Below, piece after piece: positions 45,374 through 53,201 of a stretch of DNA of 64,000 nucleotides. The stretch is from Saccharothrix tamanrassetensis (GTDB taxonomy: Bacteria; Actinomycetota; Actinomycetes; Mycobacteriales; Pseudonocardiaceae). The first letter of the stretch is position 1. Every line of letters starts with the position of its first letter. Position numbers and translations under genes: made by a program. Under the pieces are notes generated by a model. The model had not been told where the DNA came from and did no database searches. It saw nothing but the letters and a program-made list of their open reading frames with translations. The stretch spans positions 620,001 through 684,000 of the forward strand of contig NZ_JACHJN010000005.1 of the NCBI RefSeq assembly GCF_014203665.1. The letters run 5' to 3'.

Positions 45374-45639
45374 CCACCGCCGTCCCCACCCACGCCGAAG
45401 CGCTGGCCGTCGTGCGCGGTGAGCTCGCCCGGCAGCTGGCGGTGGACGTCGAGCAGATCCCGCCCACCGCCCGCGTCTACGAGCTGCCCGAGGTCGACTC
45501 GATGAAGCTCATGGCCGCACTCGTGGCGATCGAGCAGCGGTACGGCGTCACCGTCGAGCACTCGGCGGAGGTCGTGCACCGCACGATCGACGAGCTGACC
45601 GCCATCCTGGTGACCACCATCGAAGGACAACGAGCATGA
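45370..45639 (+). CDS. Stand-alone acyl carrier protein of the pfa operon
   Basis: 89 residues. PEVDSMKLMAALVAIEQRYGV carries the phosphopantetheine Ser in an ACP/PCP-like helix II. The GTG at 45370 overlaps the pfaB-like stop. Since the megasynthase has only one in-line ACP, this discrete ACP may be a second working carrier or a product shuttle to OleA. The preceding DVEQIPPTARVYEL is the usual ACP loop I. Confidence 0.85.
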   Translation: MTTAVPTHAEALAVVRGELARQLAVDVEQIPPTARVYELPEVDSMKLMAALVAIEQRYGVTVEHSAEVVHRTIDELTAILVTTIEGQRA

Positions 45640-46214
45640 ACCCCGCCACGACCCGACGCCCGGTGGGCCGAACCAGCCGACGGCGACTCCTGCTGGCGGC
45701 CGCGCCCACCGCGCTCGCCGCCACCGCGCTGCTCACCGGCATCGCCCGAGGCGCGGTCGGTGTCTCGTTCAGCAGCGAAACCCCGTTCACCATCACGCTC
45801 GACCGCTTGGAGGCCACCGGCTTCGGCCTCGGCCTGGCCGGGTCCACCGCCGCTCCCGGAACGGCCACCCTGCTGACCCGCCTGGGCAGCGCCGAGATCA
45901 CCGGCCTGTGCCAGTCGGCGACCGTCGACCTGCCGGTCATCGGCCCGGTGACCACTGTGCTGCGCGCACCGCACGTCACCGCGACCGACCTCGTCCTGGA
46001 GACCCAGCACATCGCCGGCACGCTGGACCTCCGGCAGTTCGTCCTGGGGCCGACCGCGCCCAACGCGACCGTCGGCTACCAGGCGGCCACCGTGACGCTG
46101 GAGAACGCCACCATCAGGGGCGGGTCCGCCACCGCCGGCACGTTCGAGCTGGACGGCCTCGACATCGGCTACGAGTTCGACGGCGGGGGATGCCGCACCG
46201 AGGCCGACCGGTGA
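45636..46214 (+). CDS. Exported DUF6230-like protein
   Basis: 192 residues. The N-terminus RTSRRRLLLAAAPTALAATALLTG has an Arg-rich head and hydrophobic core, a Sec or twin-arginine type signal. The mature part is a beta-rich Gly/Ala/Thr domain (SFSSETPFTITLDRLEATGFGLGLAG; LDGLDIGYEF near the end). It resembles the Streptomyces DUF6230 family, usually found next to a DUF6114 membrane protein, as here. Coupled to the ACP by ATGA, it is part of the pfa operon, suggesting a role at the envelope in handling the lipid product. The function is unknown. Confidence 0.7.
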   Translation: MNPATTRRPVGRTSRRRLLLAAAPTALAATALLTGIARGAVGVSFSSETPFTITLDRLEATGFGLGLAGSTAAPGTATLLTRLGSAEITGLCQSATVDLPVIGPVTTVLRAPHVTATDLVLETQHIAGTLDLRQFVLGPTAPNATVGYQAATVTLENATIRGGSATAGTFELDGLDIGYEFDGGGCRTEADR

Positions 46215-46585
46215 CCGGCTTCACCCGCTGGCGCAGATCGTGCCCCTTCACCGCGGGCGTGCTCACGACACTCGCCGGTGTCGAACTGATCGCGGTGATC
46301 GCCACCTCGACCGGCGTGCTGCGCTTCTCCGGCACCGGAGCCACGGCCGGCTGGGTCCTGGGCGCGCTGCTGGTGGTCGCGGGTCTGACCCTGGTGTGCC
46401 AGCCCGCGCTGCGCCACTTCGCCGGCGCCGTCGCCCTCGTGTGCGGCCTGTTGAGCCTCGTGCAGACCAACCTGGGCGGTTTTCTGCTCGGTTTCCTGCT
46501 CGCCGCCATCGGCGGAATGCTCGCGCTGGCATGGGTACCTATCCACGAAACGTCACCGCGAGCCGACGAGCCGGCCGAACCATGA
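46211..46585 (+). CDS. DUF6114-like four-helix membrane protein
   Basis: 124 residues with four hydrophobic segments (VLTTLAGVELIAVIAT; WVLGALLVVAGLTLV; FAGAVALVCGLLSLVQT; FLLGFLLAAIGGMLALAW) and a short acidic tail. The GTG at 46211 overlaps the preceding stop. The pairing with the exported DUF6230-like protein is the usual arrangement in actinomycetes. As the last gene of the pfa operon it may anchor or export the product; no biochemical role is known. About 50 bp separate it from a convergent gene, with no clear hairpin. Confidence 0.7.
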   Translation: MTGFTRWRRSCPFTAGVLTTLAGVELIAVIATSTGVLRFSGTGATAGWVLGALLVVAGLTLVCQPALRHFAGAVALVCGLLSLVQTNLGGFLLGFLLAAIGGMLALAWVPIHETSPRADEPAEP

Positions 46586-46632
46586 CCCGGACCACTTGAC
46601 CGCCGCTCGCCGGCTCGAACCGCTCGATCAGC

Positions 46633-46974
46633 TCACCACGCACGCGTCACACCTGTCCTCACCACCGCACGAACGTCCCGCACCAGCGATCCGATCCTTT
46701 GGTGCCAGTCGGTCCCGGTACCCGACACGGTCGTTCTGACGTATGCGGCCTTGGCGCTGTCGGAGACGTCGAGTCGGCCGCCGTGCGCGTCGAGGTGGGC
46801 CATGGACAGCAATGCGAGCAACCCTAACCCTCCAATGTGGATGATCATCAGCCGGTCGCCGACGTCGCCATCGACCAGCACCCGGTCGGCCAAGGCCACC
46901 AATCTGGCCGAATAGGGCGGGTCGAACAGCACGCCGGTGGCGCGGCTGAGCCTGACCACCCACTCGCCGCTCAC
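46633..46974 (-). CDS. Small protein, possibly STAS-like (start uncertain)
   Basis: About 113 residues from a GTG at 46974 (GGAGGCC just before it). The pattern GEWVVRLSR ... ALADRVLVDGDVGDRLMIIHIGGLGLLALLSMAHLDAHGGRLDV loosely follows an anti-sigma-factor antagonist (STAS) fold: strand, helix, strand, helix. The phosphorylatable DSSG motif is missing, so it would not be a classical antagonist. The frame stays open upstream without a good start. Treat it as a hypothetical protein. Confidence 0.4.
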   Translation of the reverse strand: MSGEWVVRLSRATGVLFDPPYSARLVALADRVLVDGDVGDRLMIIHIGGLGLLALLSMAHLDAHGGRLDVSDSAKAAYVRTTVSGTGTDWHQRIGSLVRDVRAVVRTGVTRAW

Positions 46975-47069
46975 GGCCTCCAGGCGTAGGCCGTCTCGCT
47001 CATCCTGGCCGCCGGCTTGCTCAGCGCACGATCGGGTCGCCTTCGAGCCAGGGGCACTCCGGACTCCGC

Positions 47070-48521
47070 TCAGGCCGTCGTCCGAGCGGTGGCCCGGTCG
47101 TCGTTTCGCCCGCCGGTGCGCTTGCGGGCCAGGCCGATCAGTGCGTCGAGGACCAGGAACGCCAGCAGGCTCAGTCCGAGCAGCGGGATGGCCCAGCCGA
47201 CGGCGATGAGCACGAGCGGTGCGGGGACGACGAACCACAGGGGGAGCTGCCGCCACGTTCCCCTCTTGGGCGCGGTGCCCAGGGGGGCACGCCGGTCGGC
47301 GCGGGTGGGGCGGCGCTGCCACCACATCCGGTAGCCGAGCGCGATCAGCGCCAGCAGTCCGGCGGCGAGCAGGAACAGTGCGACCTGGTTGGCCGGCCCG
47401 AACAGCCGGCCCATGTGCGCCTGGATGCCCAGCGTCGACAGCTTGGCCAACAGCGGCCGGTCGGCGAAGTCCGCCCGCGCGGTCACGGTGGCGGTCGCCG
47501 GGTCGACCGCGACCTTGTCCAGGCGGACCGGCCAGGTGTTGTCGGTCTGCGCGGCCGTCCACGCGGTACCCGGTTCGGCCGCCACGCCGAGTCGCAGCGG
47601 TCCGTCCAACCCGGCGCCACGCGCGGCGACGAGGACCCGGTCGAACGTCGTCGGATCCACCGGCTCGGCGTCCTGGGCCGCGTCGCCGTGGCCGGAGTGC
47701 CCGTCCGAGCCGGTGCTGCCTGCGGCACCGCCCAGGCTGGTGTCCAGTGCGGGCGCCTTGGCGTCGAGCGCGATCAGCGCGGCGCTGAAGTTCTCCCCGG
47801 CGTGGGTGGACCAGGTCAGGCCGGTGGCCGACAGGAACAGCGCGCCCAGCAGCACCCACACCCCGATGCTGCCGTGCCAGGAACGGCTTCTGCGCACGCC
47901 CTTCGCACCCTGCTCGGGTGCGATGACCGCGCGGACCTTGCGGCGTGCGGTGCGCTGCCGGACCAGCCACAGCGCCACGCCCACGAGGGCGAGCACCCAC
48001 AGCCAGCTCGCCGCCAACTCCGAGTACAGGCGGCCGGGTTCGCCCAGGTGCAGGTGCCGGTGGAGGTTGTCCAACCAGGCTGTGACCGGGGTGGAGCCGG
48101 ACCAGGTGGTCAACTGGCCTTGCACCTGCGCGGTTCGCGGATCGACGTAGACGGTCTGGTTGTAGTCCTCGGCCAGTCCGGGGAGGGTGAACACGACCTG
48201 CGTGGTGGCCTCGGGGTCGTCGGCGGCGAGCACGGCGGTGACCGCGCCGTCGGGCAGGGCTGCCTGGGCGGCGGCGACCTGCTCGGCCAGTGGACGCGGC
48301 GCACCGGCGGTCGACGACACCTCCAGCACGTCGTCGTAGAGCACGCCGTCCAGTTGCGGCGCGAGCGAATACAGCAGCCCGGAGAATGCCGCGACCAGGA
48401 GGAACGGCGCGACCAGCACCCCGGCGTAGAAGTGCAGCCGACGCAGCAACGGCACCACGGACACCCAGGCCGGGCCCAGGGCCTCCTCGGTCCGCACGTC
48501 GTCGACAGGGGGAGCGGACAC
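47070..48521 (-). CDS. PepSY-associated membrane protein
   Basis: 483 residues from the GTG at 48521 (AGAGG nine bases upstream). About five to six membrane helices: HFYAGVLVAPFLLVAAFSGLLYSL, LWVLALVGVALWLV, SIGVWVLLGALFLSATGLTW, then ALFLLAAGLLALIALGY and two more near the C-terminus. The first helix (LRRLHFYAGVLVAPFLL) and the HRHLHLGEPGR loop are typical of PepSY_TM proteins, often induced in metal limitation and associated with ferric reduction or copper handling. A His-rich loop (DGHSGHGDAA) may bind metal. It lies downstream of an ECF sigma factor in the same direction and next to a metallophore cluster. Confidence 0.85.
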   Translation of the reverse strand: MSAPPVDDVRTEEALGPAWVSVVPLLRRLHFYAGVLVAPFLLVAAFSGLLYSLAPQLDGVLYDDVLEVSSTAGAPRPLAEQVAAAQAALPDGAVTAVLAADDPEATTQVVFTLPGLAEDYNQTVYVDPRTAQVQGQLTTWSGSTPVTAWLDNLHRHLHLGEPGRLYSELAASWLWVLALVGVALWLVRQRTARRKVRAVIAPEQGAKGVRRSRSWHGSIGVWVLLGALFLSATGLTWSTHAGENFSAALIALDAKAPALDTSLGGAAGSTGSDGHSGHGDAAQDAEPVDPTTFDRVLVAARGAGLDGPLRLGVAAEPGTAWTAAQTDNTWPVRLDKVAVDPATATVTARADFADRPLLAKLSTLGIQAHMGRLFGPANQVALFLLAAGLLALIALGYRMWWQRRPTRADRRAPLGTAPKRGTWRQLPLWFVVPAPLVLIAVGWAIPLLGLSLLAFLVLDALIGLARKRTGGRNDDRATARTTA

Positions 48522-48797
48522 GGAGCACCTCTGGTGGGACGAAGGGAACACCTGCCCACTAGTCGGACACGGACGCCATCGGGTTCCCGTCGATTTCAAA
48601 CACACCTGGCGCCCCATCGGACCGACTCGTCGTCCGATGATCCCGTCGTGTCGGCGCGTGCCGGTCGTGCCCTTGACGGGCTTCCGTTCCGTGCCCGGCC
48701 TCAGGAGCGGTGCGGGCGCCCTGGTCGGTCGGATGCGTGGAGGTCGTGGTTCCGGTGGTTCACCACGTCGGCCGCCGAGCGGTGTGCCGGAGGTCGT

Positions 48798-49352
48798 TCA
48801 CCCGACCTCGGTCGATTCGTTGTCGCCCGTGGCGTTGAGCAAGTCGTCGCGTGCCCGTGCGACCCGGGAGCGGATGGTGCCGACCGGGCAGCCGACGATC
48901 TCCGCGGCTTCGGCGTAGGGCAGGCCCAGCACCTGGGTGAGCACCAGGGCCTCGCGGCGGTCGGGGTCCAGCGCGTCGAGCAGCAGGTTCAGCGCGACGG
49001 TGTCCTCGAAGCCGGTGTCGGCCGCCTTGCGGTCGGCTTCCCGTGCCCAATCCGAGCCGGAGGACAGCCGGGGGCGCGACTGCGCCATGCGGATGTGGTC
49101 GACCACGACGCGGCGGGCGATGACCAACAGCCAGGTGCGGGCCGAGGAACGGCCGGCGAAGCGGCGCAGGCTCGGCAGCGCGCGGGCGTAGGTCTCCTGG
49201 GCCAGGTCGTCTGCCAGCCCGACATCGGCCAGGTGGGCGACGAAGCGCCACACGTCACGCTGGGTGGCGCGGACGAACCGCTCCAGGGCGGTGCGGTCGC
49301 CGGCACGCGCGTCGAGCGCCCAGCGCGTCACCTCGTCGTCGGAAGCTTTCAC
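48798..49352 (-). CDS. ECF-family RNA polymerase sigma factor
   Basis: 184 residues. Region 2 reads [38 protein letters not shown] and region 4 reads [46 protein letters not shown], the helix-turn-helix that reads -35 elements. The GTG at 49352 ([13 protein letters not shown]) is chosen because the preceding residues are low-complexity and unrelated. No anti-sigma factor gene is adjacent. Downstream on the same strand is the PepSY membrane protein, 276 bp away, a pairing seen for SigC-type factors. The gap 48522-48797 contains no gene. Confidence 0.9.
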   Translation of the reverse strand: MKASDDEVTRWALDARAGDRTALERFVRATQRDVWRFVAHLADVGLADDLAQETYARALPSLRRFAGRSSARTWLLVIARRVVVDHIRMAQSRPRLSSGSDWAREADRKAADTGFEDTVALNLLLDALDPDRREALVLTQVLGLPYAEAAEIVGCPVGTIRSRVARARDDLLNATGDNESTEVG

Positions 49353-49585
49353 GATTCCGGATCGTAGCCACACGATGACGGGAAGCGATGAGCCGAATGG
49401 AGCGACTACCGGTGTGTGGGCTGCCGGGAGCGCCGGCACGAGCCTTCGCCGGTGGGGCACTCCGGTGCCGTGACGCGATCGGGGACACGCAGGGCGCCGC
49501 TCCGGGCGGACGCGGCCACCACCGCACCGCATCGACATGGCCCTGTACCTGGTGTCGCGTCACGGCGAAGGGCGCTCCGGAGCGG

Positions 49586-50158
49586 TCAGGTCGCACGGTC
49601 CAGGGTGAACACGACCAGAGGTACACCGTTGGCATCGGAGAAGGCTCCGCGTTCCACCCACCCCCGCGCCCGGTAGAACCGCCGCGCCGGGGCTTCGGGG
49701 TGAGTGCACAGCCAGGCGCGCGGGAATCCCTCGACGAAGTGCTCCAACAGTCGTTCGCCCAGCCGGTGTCCCCGGTGTCGCGGGGCGACCATCAGTTCGA
49801 CGACCTCGATCGCGGGTGGGCGGAGCCGGTACCGCTCGCCGGGATCGAGCGCGGTGTAGGCGCCGGTGTAGAAGGGCGTGCTCGGAACCTCGGGCGCGGA
49901 CGGCCAGCCGTACACGACGGCGGCGGGTTCGTCGTCGGACCAGGCGACGAACCCGCGCAGCGCCGGCTCGGCCACGTGTCGGGCGAGGCGGTCGGCGAAC
50001 CCGGCGAAGTGGGTCTCGTCCTCGTTCCACGGCGGTGCGGCGAAGCAGGCGCGGTAGAGGCGTTCCAGCGGCTCCGCGAGCGCGAGCAGACGCGGGGCGT
50101 CGACCTCGGTGAGCACGTGCTCCCCGGTCGGGCCGTGCTGCGAGACGTCGTCGGTCAT
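49586..50158 (-). CDS. GNAT-family N-acetyltransferase
   Basis: 190 residues. The acetyl-CoA motif A is visible as VELMVAPRHRGHRLGERLLEHFV (RxxGxG/A pattern as RHRGHRLG), and the terminal strand-helix is APARRFYRARGWVERGAF. The N-terminal part ERLYRACFAAPPWNEDE is typical of the family. The substrate is not predictable. It is upstream-oriented away from the ATP-grasp gene; whether it belongs to the metallophore cluster is open. Confidence 0.85.
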   Translation of the reverse strand: MTDDVSQHGPTGEHVLTEVDAPRLLALAEPLERLYRACFAAPPWNEDETHFAGFADRLARHVAEPALRGFVAWSDDEPAAVVYGWPSAPEVPSTPFYTGAYTALDPGERYRLRPPAIEVVELMVAPRHRGHRLGERLLEHFVEGFPRAWLCTHPEAPARRFYRARGWVERGAFSDANGVPLVVFTLDRAT

Positions 50159-50524
50159 CGCACGGCCATCAGTGATCCGGGGCACTGGTTATGGCAGAGA
50201 AGGCTTTCCGGAGCGTCCATTGCCGCGTTCGGAGCCCCCACGCGTGGTCCCCCATCGCCGATGACTGATACCGGTGAAGCGTACTGCAAATCTCTTGCAG
50301 CAAGGTGGGACGTCGTGAGTCCCGTGTCATGGGTGCTCGCCCAACCTGGAGGCGGTAGACGACCTTCGGTGCCACTGAGGAGCGAACGCCACCTCGGACC
50401 CCGCCGCTCGCCGGGATGGCCTCGCCCGCGGATGACCGCACCGGTCCTGCGCTCCTCTGGCGATGCACACCACGGGACCAGACGTGCCGTCCGGCGCGGC
50501 TTCCTGCGGCCGTGGGTGTCGCCG
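50159..50524. promoter_or_regulatory. Gene-free region with TGCAA palindrome
   Basis: 366 bp without a convincing gene, upstream of the GNAT gene (-). It contains CTGCAA-ATCTC-TTGCAG (50284-50300), a perfect 6-bp inverted repeat in a locally AT-rich stretch, which may be an operator. Nothing else is recognised. Confidence 0.4.
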
Positions 50525-51730
50525 TCACACCGCCGCGTCGATGCGCTCCACGACCCGCACCAGCGGGATGACGCCGCCCGCGGCGGCCTGGGCACGGTGC
50601 AGGGCGAGTTCGGCGGTGGGACCTTCGGCGAGCACGATGCCGGTGCCGGAGCGTTGGTCGGCCAAGTGCTCCAGCACGTCCCCGGGGCTCGCGGTGGGGT
50701 ACCACTCGGGGTTTCCGGGCAGGTCGGGCAACCGGTCGAGGCCGGTCCAGCCCTCCAGCACGCCGGCCGTGCGCGGGTAGACCACCACGAACCCGGTCGC
50801 GGTGCCCCCATCGGCGGCGTGGTCGAGCAGGTCGGGCCGCGTGTCGAGGGCGATCCGGACCATCGCGTCGTAGACGTTGACGCCCAGGGCCCGGCACAGG
50901 GCCTCGCCGACGAGGGCGCCGCCGATGCGGGCGTTGACCTCGACGACCTCGGGACCGGTGGCGGTGAGCACGAACTCGGTGTGCGCGAAGCCGCGCTCGT
51001 GCCCCGCCGCCGCCAGCACCCGGCCGATCCAGTCGGCCAGTTCGGCGTGGTCGGCGTGCGGGAAGGCGACCGGGAAGCCGGAAGCCTCCTCCCGGCGCAG
51101 CGGCTCGGGCGACATCACCCGGCTGAGCACGCCGAGCAGCCGGGTCTCGCCCTGCCAGGTGATGGTCTCGACGCTGTAGAGGGGGCCCTCGAAGTACGGC
51201 TCGGCGATCAGGCGGCCCTTGAGCGGCGTGTCGGCGGCCTCCAGGAGGGCGGCGTCGCGTTCGGCGGGGGAGCGTGCCAGCCACACCGCGCGGGACGAGG
51301 TGCCCGCGGAGTCCTTGAGCACCAGCGGGAGCACCTCCGTCGTGGTCGGGTCGAGCGGTCCGCTGCGGCTCAGGCCGCGTTCGTGCAGCCTGGCCCGGAC
51401 CGCGGCCTTGTCGCGCAGGGTGCCGACCGCGGCGGGCGAGGGGCCGGGCAGTCCCAGGCGGGCGGCCAGCTCCGCGCCGGGCAGCGCCCAGGTGTCGGTG
51501 GAGCCGATGAGCCCGGCCAGGCCGGGCGTCGCCCGCAGGACGCGCTCGCACGCGGTGACGTCGGTGGTGTCGACGTCGACCACGCGCAGCCGGTCACCGC
51601 ACCGGGACAGCTCGTGGCGGTAGGTGGAGCGGTCGCCGGTGAGCAGGACCAGGTCGTGGCCGGCGGCCCGGGCCGCGTCGGTGAGGCGGCCGAGGCCGAA
51701 GGTGAGGGCTTCCAGCAGCACGATGGTCAC
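50525..51730 (-). CDS. ATP-grasp carboxylate-amine ligase
   Basis: 401 residues. ATP-grasp features: LPLVLKDSAGTSSRAVWLA (nucleotide-binding Lys), EPYFEGPLYSVETI, and the metal site VVEVNARIGGALVGEALC (E-x-N-x-R). The N-terminus VTIVLLEALTFGLGRL is a Rossmann-like pre-ATP-grasp domain. Enzymes of this type join a carboxylate to an amine through an acyl phosphate. The GTG at 51730 overlaps the stop of the SbnA-like gene (GTGA), so the two are co-translated. The diamino acid made by that enzyme could be the amine substrate. No NRPS or NIS synthetase is nearby, so this ligase may be the assembly enzyme. Confidence 0.85.
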   Translation of the reverse strand: MTIVLLEALTFGLGRLTDAARAAGHDLVLLTGDRSTYRHELSRCGDRLRVVDVDTTDVTACERVLRATPGLAGLIGSTDTWALPGAELAARLGLPGPSPAAVGTLRDKAAVRARLHERGLSRSGPLDPTTTEVLPLVLKDSAGTSSRAVWLARSPAERDAALLEAADTPLKGRLIAEPYFEGPLYSVETITWQGETRLLGVLSRVMSPEPLRREEASGFPVAFPHADHAELADWIGRVLAAAGHERGFAHTEFVLTATGPEVVEVNARIGGALVGEALCRALGVNVYDAMVRIALDTRPDLLDHAADGGTATGFVVVYPRTAGVLEGWTGLDRLPDLPGNPEWYPTASPGDVLEHLADQRSGTGIVLAEGPTAELALHRAQAAAGGVIPLVRVVERIDAAV

Positions 51731-52806
51731 GGCACGACGTCCTTCCTGAGTTCGCGAGGGCGTTGCCGGGCGGGGACGACCGGCCAGTACGGGCGGCGCG
51801 CCCAGTCGATCGCGGCCCACGGCGGGGCCGGCTCGACCGGCGAGGTGATCTCGACGGGCTCGAGCAGCGCGGGGTCCAGGGCTTCGCGGTGGCGGTTGAA
51901 CACGCGCTCGGTGTAGCGGTGGCCGGTGTCGGCGCCGATGACCACGTGCGTGCGCAGCGGGTCGCGTCCGGCTTCCCAGGTGGCGGCCAGGTGCGCGGCG
52001 CCGGTGGACAGCCCGGCGAAGACGGCGTGGTCGCGCATGAGGCCGACGGTGGCGGCCATGGCGTGTTGGAAGTCCAGCCAGTGGATGCGGTCGTAGAGGT
52101 CGTGGTGGACGTTGTCGAAGTGGATGGCGCTGCCGATGCCGGCGATGATGGCGTCGGGATCGGTGAAGCGCTCGCTGCCGAAGGTGACGCTGCCGAAGGG
52201 TTGCACGCCCACCAGCCGCACGCGCGGGTCGTGCTCGCGCAGCGACCGGGTCAGGCCGCCGGTGGAGGCACCGGTGCCGACGCTGCCCACCACGGTCAGC
52301 GGTTCGTCGGGTAGCGCGCGCAGCAGCAGCTGGGCCAGTTCGGCGTAGCCGAGGTGGTGGACGGGATCGTGGTACTGCCGCATCCAGTGCATGTCGGTGC
52401 GCTGCGTCAACAGCTCGCGGACCCGTGCCACGCGGAGGTTCTGGTCGAGTCCCAGATCGTCCGATGGCGGCATCTGGTCCACGGTGACGCCGAGGATCTC
52501 CAGCTGGGCGCGCATGGTGTCGTTGACGGTGGTGGAGGCGACGATGTGGCAGTGCAACCCGTAGCGGTGGCAGGCCATCGCCAGTGCGAGGGCGTAGATG
52601 CCGCTGGAGCTGTCCACCACGGTCTGCCCGGGGCGGATCACCCCGGTGTCGAGCAGGTGGCGCACCGCGCCGAGCGCGGCGTAGACCTTGAGCGTCTCGA
52701 AGCGGATCAGCACGGTGTTGGGTGTGAGCCGGATGAGCGCCGGCGTCTTGATGGCGTCGGTGACGTGCTCGTGGATCGGCGGCGCCACGGCGTGGTGGTC
52801 GAGCAC
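51727..52806 (-). CDS. PLP-dependent cysteine-synthase-like enzyme (SbnA type)
   Basis: 359 residues. PLP fold type II: the candidate Schiff-base Lys is in RFETLKVYAALGAVRHLL and the substrate loop is VVDSSSGIYALALAMACHRYG. The phosphate cradle is SVGTGASTGG. The lid begins PALIRLTPNTVL. SbnA and EDDS-pathway homologues condense O-phosphoserine with an amino acid to form an N-(2-amino-2-carboxyethyl) amino acid used in siderophores or zincophores. The GTG at 52806 follows GGGAGGTGAGGACC; earlier residues are unrelated. No SbnB-type dehydrogenase is seen, so the intermediate may be incorporated intact. Confidence 0.82.
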   Translation of the reverse strand: MLDHHAVAPPIHEHVTDAIKTPALIRLTPNTVLIRFETLKVYAALGAVRHLLDTGVIRPGQTVVDSSSGIYALALAMACHRYGLHCHIVASTTVNDTMRAQLEILGVTVDQMPPSDDLGLDQNLRVARVRELLTQRTDMHWMRQYHDPVHHLGYAELAQLLLRALPDEPLTVVGSVGTGASTGGLTRSLREHDPRVRLVGVQPFGSVTFGSERFTDPDAIIAGIGSAIHFDNVHHDLYDRIHWLDFQHAMAATVGLMRDHAVFAGLSTGAAHLAATWEAGRDPLRTHVVIGADTGHRYTERVFNRHREALDPALLEPVEITSPVEPAPPWAAIDWARRPYWPVVPARQRPRELRKDVVP

Positions 52807-53027
52807 GGTCCTCACCTCCCGATCTCGCGCGGGCAGCGGGTCGTGCCCGGTGTCGCCGTCGTGCGTGTCAAGATCATGGTCGAGCCCTTCCGGATGTGGC
52901 CGAGTACGGGTCGGAGACGCTCGGGACAACAGCAGGTGTGCGTCCCGGCGCCCGCGAACCGGGGATGGGCTTGAGGGTCTTCGTGCCGGCGCATGTCCCC
53001 TCCACGCGGTCGGCCCGCCGTTCGGCG

Positions 53028-53128
53028 TCGCACCGCTCCCGTCCTACTGGTCGTCGGCGAGGTGTCGTCGGTTCCCGCGACGGTGGAATCGGTTGCGGGC
53101 GCCCGGGAACTTCCTCGGGCGGTGCGAC
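53028..53128. promoter_or_regulatory. Nested inverted repeat, metallophore promoter copy A
   Basis: Outer arms GTCGCACCG (53028-53036) and CGGTGCGAC (53120-53128) are perfect inverted repeats. Inner arms GTTCCC (53071-53076) and GGGAAC (53105-53110) are separated by exactly 28 bp. The same arrangement recurs at 59684-59788 and, altered, at 55317-55387. It sits between the SbnA-like gene (-) and the MFS gene (+), in a 395-bp region without genes. It is probably a binding site for the cluster's regulator or a metal repressor; it does not resemble the IdeR/DmdR consensus. Confidence 0.65.
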
Positions 53129-53201
53129 GACCAGTTCTGTGCCGAGCCCTGCGGACCGGTCGGTGTGGAACGCGGCCGGAGCGGGGAGTCAGGGGTGGTC
53201 G

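Noticed and set aside
31146..45639. Enediyne or ordinary modular type I polyketide synthase
   Set aside because: The FabA-type double-hot-dog DHs, stand-alone PfaD and PfaB-like protein indicate the PUFA-synthase family; there is no thioesterase and no enediyne-type accessory gene.
46974..48528. N-terminal extension of the small STAS-like protein through the PepSY gene
   Set aside because: The extension is an out-of-frame shadow of the PepSY membrane protein; only the last 113 residues are outside it.
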